The notes under the pieces: generated by a model | Told to the model about the DNA's origin: nothing | Databases searched by the model: none | Seen by the model: only the letters and a program-made list of their open reading frames with translations | Source of the DNA: an uncultured Luminiphilus sp. | GTDB taxonomy: Bacteria > Pseudomonadota > Gammaproteobacteria > Pseudomonadales > Halieaceae | Assembly: GCA_905479205.1 (NCBI GenBank) | Contig: CAJQLP010000017.1 | Location: forward strand, 1-39,690 | Direction: 5' to 3' | DNA length: 39,690 nucleotides | Part shown: positions 33,617 to 39,690 of the stretch, in pieces | How the letters are laid out: the number at the start of each line of letters is the position of its first letter | How positions within the stretch are numbered: the stretch's first letter is position 1 | Translations under genes and position numbers: made by a program

Positions 33617-34300
33617 ATGCTTAATCCAACAGTGAAAAGCAAGACCGTCAACTTTCCGTCGACTTTAAGTACCGAAGCTGAGCTGGTTCGGAGCGCATTG
33701 ATAGAGCGCGGTCTGGAGACACCTCTGATCGAGAATGGCTACACCCGTGAGCAGAAGTACACCATTATCCGTGACGCTTTTACTGACATCACAACAGCGC
33801 TGGGCCTTGATCTCGCGGACGACAGTTTGTGTGAGACGCCCCATCGCATAGCGAAGATGTACATCGATGAGATTTTTTCTGGCCTTGATTACGGTCAGTT
33901 TCCAAAAATTTCAATAATCGATAATAAAATGCAGGTTGAGGAAATGGTTCGCGTTGATGACATCGATTTAACGTCGACCTGTGAACATCACTTTGTGACG
34001 ATCGATGGTAAAGCCCGTGTGGCCTATATCCCTAACGATAAAATTATCGGACTCAGCAAGCTTAACCGTATCGTAAGATTTTTCGCTCAGCGCCCGCAGG
34101 TGCAGGAACGGCTAACTCAGCAAGTTCTGGTTGCACTCCAAACACTACTTGAAACCGACGATGTTGCGGTCACCATAGACGCAGTACATTACTGTGTTAA
34201 ATCGCGGGGGGTTATGGACAGTAATTCATCTACGCGTACAACTGCACTTGGTGGGGCTTTTAAAGCGAACTCGGAAACCCGCGCTGAGTTTCTTCGTTAA
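33617..34300 (+). CDS. folE: GTP cyclohydrolase I
   Basis: [74 protein letters not shown]. Start taken at ATG 33617 with upstream AAAGGAAA. Confidence 0.96.
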   Translation: MLNPTVKSKTVNFPSTLSTEAELVRSALIERGLETPLIENGYTREQKYTIIRDAFTDITTALGLDLADDSLCETPHRIAKMYIDEIFSGLDYGQFPKISIIDNKMQVEEMVRVDDIDLTSTCEHHFVTIDGKARVAYIPNDKIIGLSKLNRIVRFFAQRPQVQERLTQQVLVALQTLLETDDVAVTIDAVHYCVKSRGVMDSNSSTRTTALGGAFKANSETRAEFLR

Positions 34301-34389
34301 AGTCGCTGTTAGCACAGGCCTACATACAGCAGCGCGCAGCAGCACGACGTTACGGGCTTAAAGGCATTTTTCGAGCCCAGCAAGCATCT

Positions 34390-35121
34390 CTACCAAGGGA
34401 TGGTTTTTCCATCCCAGTCAATGTACGTCAACTCTCCGTCTGAGGCGATAGCGTCAAGTAAAGTAATAAGACGGTGCGCGACAAAGGACGGCTCGAATAA
34501 CTTCCCCTCAGGCACTCCCTTTTGAAATGGCTTTGACATCGCGGTATCCGTCGTTCCCGGGTGGAAAGCGATCAACTTTGTGTTCTTATTGAGTCGAGCG
34601 TACTCGATAGCCGCACATTTCAGCGACATATTAAGCGCCGCTTTACTTGCTCGATAACTGCACCAGCCACCTAATCCGTTGTCGGTAAGGCTTCCTACTC
34701 GCGCTGAAAAAACGGCAATACGGAGTTCATCTGCATTCTTAATAGCCGTCGTGAAAGCGGCCAACCACAACATAGGAACTACAGTATTCGTCTCGAGCAC
34801 GTGAAGCATACTGTGTCTATTCAAATGCTTAATTGAGCGCTCAGGCCGAAAACTTTCGCCGTGCAGGACGCCGTTGCAAATGATCAAGCGTGAAAGTGAA
34901 CCGGGCTCAGCGCTGATGGCTTGAGCGATTCTTGCAATCGAGTCATCTTCGTAATCGCACTCCCAAGAGCGGTCGACTAATGCATTGACAGGCTTACGCG
35001 ATACAGCGTGAACCGTATAGCGCTCCGTGGACATAAGCTCTGCAATAACGGCGTGCCCTAGCCCGCCGCCTGCGCCTATGACAATAGCCTTAGGTCTTAC
35101 GACACCAGAATGCTCAGTCAT
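34390..35121 (-). CDS. short-chain dehydrogenase/reductase (C-factor-like SDR)
   Basis: Rossmann GAGGGLG, ICNGVLHG, FSARVGSLTDNGLGGWCSYRASKAALNM (YxxxK), FHPGTTDTAMSKPF. Confidence 0.92.
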   Translation of the reverse strand: MTEHSGVVRPKAIVIGAGGGLGHAVIAELMSTERYTVHAVSRKPVNALVDRSWECDYEDDSIARIAQAISAEPGSLSRLIICNGVLHGESFRPERSIKHLNRHSMLHVLETNTVVPMLWLAAFTTAIKNADELRIAVFSARVGSLTDNGLGGWCSYRASKAALNMSLKCAAIEYARLNKNTKLIAFHPGTTDTAMSKPFQKGVPEGKLFEPSFVAHRLITLLDAIASDGELTYIDWDGKTIPW

Positions 35122-35543
35122 CAGCGTTAACCCTCGACAAATTGAATTGGAAACATAAACCTTGCTCTCTTTGGTGCACGTGAGCTTAATCCCCTAAGTA
35201 CCCAGCGATTACGCGGGCGAAACGCTTGTCAGTATAGCGTCTCTTGCAGTCCCCATTTATAGATTACTGAGAGCCAATTTCTATCCGTAACCACTTCTAG
35301 CTACTTTTAAAAATCTCTAAGTACTTCGCGCTACGCCCAATTCTCGGTCTCTCTCCGGGGCGATCACTTCTATCACGGGCTTGAACCAACCCCTCTTTTG
35401 ACAGTGAATTCATACCAGAATAGGCCAAGCATCCTTGCGCTGCGCCAGTAATCCTATAGCCTTGGACATGACATTAACACTCGCTACTGCGATCATTGGA
35501 ATCACACAAAAATGCCATCTAATAGCGAGCCCACTAACGTTTA

Positions 35544-36863
35544 ATGCGTAGTCTTAGACCACTAACATCATTATTGATAGCAACTGCCCTACTCTTGGCT
35601 GGGCATGGTTTGCATCTCACACTCCTCCCCTTACGCGCAGACCAAATTGGCTTCAGTGATACGCTGATCGGGCTAACAGCGTCCGCTTACTATCTAGGGT
35701 TTGTAACCGGCTGCTTTTTTATCCCCAATATCATTGCTCAGGTTGGCCACATTCGTATCTTCGGCGCACTGCTTGCCGGATTTTTGAGCGCACTGCTCGC
35801 CCTCGATTTATCAAACCACCTAGCAGTTTGGCTCATCCTTCGCTTTACCATCGGCGCAATGATGTGTGGTGCCTACACCGTCATTGAGAGCTGGCTAACC
35901 GACCAAACACCGAGCGACGCCCGAGGAAAAGTACTTGCGATTTACACATTTCTAACTCTCGCAGCGATTACACTCGGGCAGTTCTTAGTCAACTTAACAC
36001 CTGCAGATTCGTCAAAACCGTTCATCTTGGCGGGCATCTTGATCGCACTCGCCGTAGTACCCGTTAGTCTCACCAAGTCTTTGGCGCCAGCACCGGTCCC
36101 CAGTACTAAGCTCAGTTTTACACTGCTCTACAAACGCTCCCATACTGCTTTTGCAGGAGGCTTACTCTCGGGTATTGTGATGGGCAGTTTTTGGAGTCTC
36201 GCCGCAGTTTTTAGTCTCCGTGCGGCTGGCACCACCGATTTTGTGCCGCTGTTCATTAGCTCAACGGTCGTCGGCGGCGCTTTAGCGCAATACCCCATCG
36301 GTCTCATATCCGATCGAATTGATCGACGTTATGTGCTCGCAGGCCTGGCAATCGCAACGGCTGGATCCAGCTTACTCATGACGCTGTCGACCAATACGAG
36401 CTGGCTGTTATGCGCAGGATTCCTTTTTGGCGCAGCAGCCAATGCTATCTACGCTGTATCCTTGGCAAAAGCTGCGGATAACAGTAAGCCAGATGAGTTT
36501 GTCACTATTGCATCTTCAGTGCTGCTACTTAATTCACTAGCCGCTGCCACAGCGCCTTTGGCCATTGGTCAGATGATGTCGCTGTTCGGGAGTAGCTTTC
36601 TCTTTTTCGGGATCGCGGGCTTTTCGGTCATCGCTGCGCTTTACATTATGCTGCAACCACTCGGCAAAACCGCTGTATCGGTAGAAGATCAAAGTCCTTT
36701 TGTCGCCGCGGGTCTCGATACCGCACCCGCGAGTTTTGATAATGACCCTCGAAGTCCAGAAGCTAGCGAGGCGGATCTACAGCCTCTTCCTGAACGTCCT
36801 TCGTATTCCGAATTTGAGGCAGAGTTCGACTACGATGAAGTATTCACGGAAGAGGAAGAGTAA
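35544..36863 (+). CDS. MFS transporter (YcaD-like) with acidic cytoplasmic tail
   Basis: 12-TM-like pattern, LRADQIGFSDTLIGLTASAYYLGFVTGC, YPIGLISDRIDRRYVL; C-terminus SEFEAEFDYDEVFTEEEE. Confidence 0.88.
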   Translation: MRSLRPLTSLLIATALLLAGHGLHLTLLPLRADQIGFSDTLIGLTASAYYLGFVTGCFFIPNIIAQVGHIRIFGALLAGFLSALLALDLSNHLAVWLILRFTIGAMMCGAYTVIESWLTDQTPSDARGKVLAIYTFLTLAAITLGQFLVNLTPADSSKPFILAGILIALAVVPVSLTKSLAPAPVPSTKLSFTLLYKRSHTAFAGGLLSGIVMGSFWSLAAVFSLRAAGTTDFVPLFISSTVVGGALAQYPIGLISDRIDRRYVLAGLAIATAGSSLLMTLSTNTSWLLCAGFLFGAAANAIYAVSLAKAADNSKPDEFVTIASSVLLLNSLAAATAPLAIGQMMSLFGSSFLFFGIAGFSVIAALYIMLQPLGKTAVSVEDQSPFVAAGLDTAPASFDNDPRSPEASEADLQPLPERPSYSEFEAEFDYDEVFTEEEE

Positions 36864-36865
36864 GG

Positions 36866-38644
36866 TCACCAGGCGGTAACCGTACCGTCTTTTCTCATCT
36901 CTGTTGCTCCCGAGTAAACGCCACTATTTGGGTCTCTCACTATTGCCTGATAACCTCCAAACATCACTCCGCCATCATTAACTTCAACCGTATGGCCCAA
37001 AGCCGACAGGGCATCGATTGTGCTCTGAGGAACACCTGGCTCTACATAAAGTACACCGTACTCGTCAGGTGCCCCGCCGTCGGGACTTGCACCGCCATCA
37101 TGGGAAAAACGCGCAGCATCGCCCGCCTCTTGGACGTTCATGCCAAAATCAATCATGTTTACCACGATTTGCACGTGCCCTTGAGGCTGCATGCCCCCAC
37201 CCATGAGGCCAAAGCTCATGAGAGGCTGTCCATTCTGAGTGAGAAAAGCTGGAATAATTGTATGAAAAGGACGCTTACCGGGTTCGTAGCTATTGGGATG
37301 CTTGGGATCTAACGAGAACAATTCACCGCGATCCTGCAACATAAATCCCATACCATCAGGGACAAGACCCGAACCCATGCCTCGATAATTAGACTGGATG
37401 AGCGACACCATAACGCCATCTTTATCAGCTACAGTCAGATAGGTAGTGTCGCCCTCACCCTCTAATTCAACCGCCAAGGCGTCTGGCGCAATCACTGTTT
37501 TGGGATCAATTCGCTGAAATTGTCGTCGCGCAAAATCCTCTGACAACAAGTCATCAATAGGAATATTCGAAAAATCAGAGTCTCCAAACGTTTGCGCCAT
37601 AGTTTCAAACGCTAACCGTTTAGCTTCGACCATGTAATGGAAGATTTCTGGCGAGCCTCTCTCGAAATCGCGTAAGTCAGTCTGTTTGAGAATATTGAGC
37701 ATCATTAAGGCAGCAAAGCCCTGCCCATTAGGAGGCAGTTCCCATAGAGTAACGCCATGATAATCAACACCCCGCGGCTCAACCCACTCTCCTCGATGCC
37801 GCTTGAGATCGTCGTAGGTGAGGTCCGCACCAATACGCGTGAAGTATGCGCCAAGTCTGGCCGCCAACTCGCCCTCGTAAAAAGCATCGCGACCCTCATC
37901 CGCTATTACCTGAAGCGTTTTCGCCAGATCAGGATTGGAAAAAATATCGCCAGCAGCAGGTGCTTTTGCGCCGGCGAAATACAATGCCATAGCATTATCA
38001 AGCTCCTCCACCATCGGCGCGACAGACTGAAAACGGCGAAGATTTGCAGCAAATCCACTGGCTATAACCGGCGACAGGGGGAAACCTTGCTCGGCATAAC
38101 CAATCGCGGGTGCAAGCACTTGTTTCATGGATAGCTTTCCCCAACGCTCATGCAGCGCAAACCATCCATCGACAGCTCCGGGCACTGTTACTGACAGCGA
38201 TCCATGGGAGGGAATACCGGCATAATCTGCAGCAAGACGACCGTCGGCTTTCATCGCGGCAATCTTTGTATTCATCTGATCAAGATCACGACCCAATGGC
38301 GATCGGCCTGACCCGTTGTAACCATAAAGTTTCTGCGTTTTGGGATCCCAAACAATGGCAAATAGATCGCCACCGATTCCATTACCTGTGGGCTCCATCA
38401 ATCCTAAGGTCGCATTTGCTGCCACCGCAGCATCAACCGCACTCCCCCCCGCTTTAAGCACATCAAGAGCGACTTGCGACGCCAACGGTTGCGCCGTAGC
38501 TGCCATGCCGTGCGTGCCATAGACAGGACTGCGCGACCAATCGGCACCCACGGGTCTTGCGCCGGGACCCAAGCTTTGCGCGAACCCAGACATTGCGACG
38601 CCAGCGACAATTACCCCTGCGACCATTTTATGTAGTACCGCCAT
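36866..38644 (-). CDS. ggt: gamma-glutamyltransferase (periplasmic precursor)
   Basis: Signal peptide; GMAATAQPLASQVALDVLKAGGSAVDAAVAANATLGLMEPTGNGIGGDLFAIVWD; catalytic Thr region GEGDTTYLTVADKDG; MGGGMQPQGHVQI. Confidence 0.93.
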   Translation of the reverse strand: MAVLHKMVAGVIVAGVAMSGFAQSLGPGARPVGADWSRSPVYGTHGMAATAQPLASQVALDVLKAGGSAVDAAVAANATLGLMEPTGNGIGGDLFAIVWDPKTQKLYGYNGSGRSPLGRDLDQMNTKIAAMKADGRLAADYAGIPSHGSLSVTVPGAVDGWFALHERWGKLSMKQVLAPAIGYAEQGFPLSPVIASGFAANLRRFQSVAPMVEELDNAMALYFAGAKAPAAGDIFSNPDLAKTLQVIADEGRDAFYEGELAARLGAYFTRIGADLTYDDLKRHRGEWVEPRGVDYHGVTLWELPPNGQGFAALMMLNILKQTDLRDFERGSPEIFHYMVEAKRLAFETMAQTFGDSDFSNIPIDDLLSEDFARRQFQRIDPKTVIAPDALAVELEGEGDTTYLTVADKDGVMVSLIQSNYRGMGSGLVPDGMGFMLQDRGELFSLDPKHPNSYEPGKRPFHTIIPAFLTQNGQPLMSFGLMGGGMQPQGHVQIVVNMIDFGMNVQEAGDAARFSHDGGASPDGGAPDEYGVLYVEPGVPQSTIDALSALGHTVEVNDGGVMFGGYQAIVRDPNSGVYSGATEMRKDGTVTAW

Positions 38645-38804
38645 GCCCTAACCCTCCTTGCACTTTAATCTACGTGTAGCGTTTAACTATCTTTATAGTA
38701 CATCTATTATCATGCTCTCTGTATGGGGGTGGCATAGAGTTAGTTACATTCCGGACCCGGCCAAGCCCACGTTACGGCGAACAATATCGCTCAAGGGGAT
38801 AGAG

Positions 38805-39690
38805 ATGACATCGAACATAAAGCGCGTTGCTTTTATTGGCTTAGGGGCCATGGGTTACCCAATGGCGGGCCATCTACAGAAAGCCGGCTTCACTACCTGC
38901 GTTTACAATCGAACCGCCGACAAAGCCACACAGTGGGTAACAGACTACGGCGGCGTCAACGCCGAAACGCCCGCCCTTGCTGCATTAAATGCCGATGTGG
39001 TTTGTATCTGCGTCGGCAATGATGATGACGTCCGAAGCGTGATCTATGGGGACAACGGTATATTGACCACAATGAAGCCAGGTAGCGTCGTTATCGATCA
39101 CACCACCGCATCTGCCGAGCTTGCGCGCGAACTTGATCAGACCTGCACCGAACACAATTTGTGCTTTCTCGACGCGCCAGTATCGGGTGGACAAGCTGGC
39201 GCTGAGAACGGTGCTCTCACCATCATGATTGGAGGCGCCGAGCCTGTTTACGAGCGCATGATGCCACTGCTCAATTGCTATGCAAAAAGCACTCGACTCA
39301 TGGGGGAAAGCGGGGCAGGTCAACTCACTAAAATGGCTAATCAAATTTGTATTGCGGGGCTGGTACAGGGTCTTTCAGAAGCACTGCATTTTGCCGACAA
39401 AGCGGGGTTGGATGGCCGTGCAGTGATTGCTGCCATCTCTAAAGGCGCCGCACAAAGCTGGCAGATGGAGAATCGACACGCCACTATGATCGATGGTCAG
39501 TTCGACTTTGGCTTCGCAGTCGACTGGATGCGCAAAGATTTGGGTATCGTGATCCAAGCCGCCAACGACGTGGGCGCATCGCTGCCGGTCACCGCCTTGG
39601 TCGATCAATTCTATGCTGACATTCAACATATGGGGGGTGGTCGTTGGGATACATCGAGCCTCATTGAGCGCCTAAGGCGTCTTAATGGAT
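38805..39690 (+). CDS. NAD(P)-dependent beta-hydroxyacid dehydrogenase (HIBADH/GlxR family), reaches window edge
   Basis: Manual translation MTSNIKRVAFIGLGAMGYPMAGHLQKAGFTTCVYNRT...LDAPVSGGQAGAENGALTIMIGG...GAGQLTKMANQICIAGLVQGLSEAL...VDWMRKDLGIV. No stop before 39690, so absent from the ORF track. Confidence 0.92.
   Translation, partial: MTSNIKRVAFIGLGAMGYPMAGHLQKAGFTTCVYNRTADKATQWVTDYGGVNAETPALAALNADVVCICVGNDDDVRSVIYGDNGILTTMKPGSVVIDHTTASAELARELDQTCTEHNLCFLDAPVSGGQAGAENGALTIMIGGAEPVYERMMPLLNCYAKSTRLMGESGAGQLTKMANQICIAGLVQGLSEALHFADKAGLDGRAVIAAISKGAAQSWQMENRHATMIDGQFDFGFAVDWMRKDLGIVIQAANDVGASLPVTALVDQFYADIQHMGGGRWDTSSLIERLRRLNG

Overview
The window looks like a chromosomal segment of a marine-type gammaproteobacterium (lineage is inference; OM60/NOR5-like gene content). 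I find no tRNA, rRNA, CRISPR, prophage or transposase. It has four parts. (1) 1-7.3 kb: an accessory catabolic-looking locus. It holds a partial alpha/beta hydrolase and a stand-alone citryl-CoA-lyase-like protein on the minus strand, divergent from a plus-strand run of TonB receptor, VOC protein, flavodoxin-like protein, PaaK-like adenylating ligase and a short MetE-like zinc methyltransferase. The divergent promoter carries a perfect 15-bp palindrome. (2) 7.4-16 kb: a DUF3014 protein, an EstB/class C beta-lactamase-like hydrolase, recX-recA with a LexA-like box, a beta-carbonic anhydrase, mutS and fdxA. (3) 15.9-27.3 kb: a long minus-strand housekeeping run accA-tilS-pyrG-kdsA-eno-ftsB-ispD-ispF-pcm-DUF368-nlpD, then dusC on plus. 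truD, surE and rpoS are missing from their usual places. (4) 27.4-39.7 kb: a POT transporter, RND efflux permease plus adaptor, folE, an SDR, an MFS transporter, gamma-glutamyltransferase and a partial HIBADH-family dehydrogenase. The best leads are the possible methyl-removal/CoA-ligation locus with its palindromic operator, a perfect 16-bp-stem inverted repeat inside the POT gene, and several structured or minisatellite intergenic elements around recA, the carbonic anhydrase and mutS. No system here can be called new from sequence alone.
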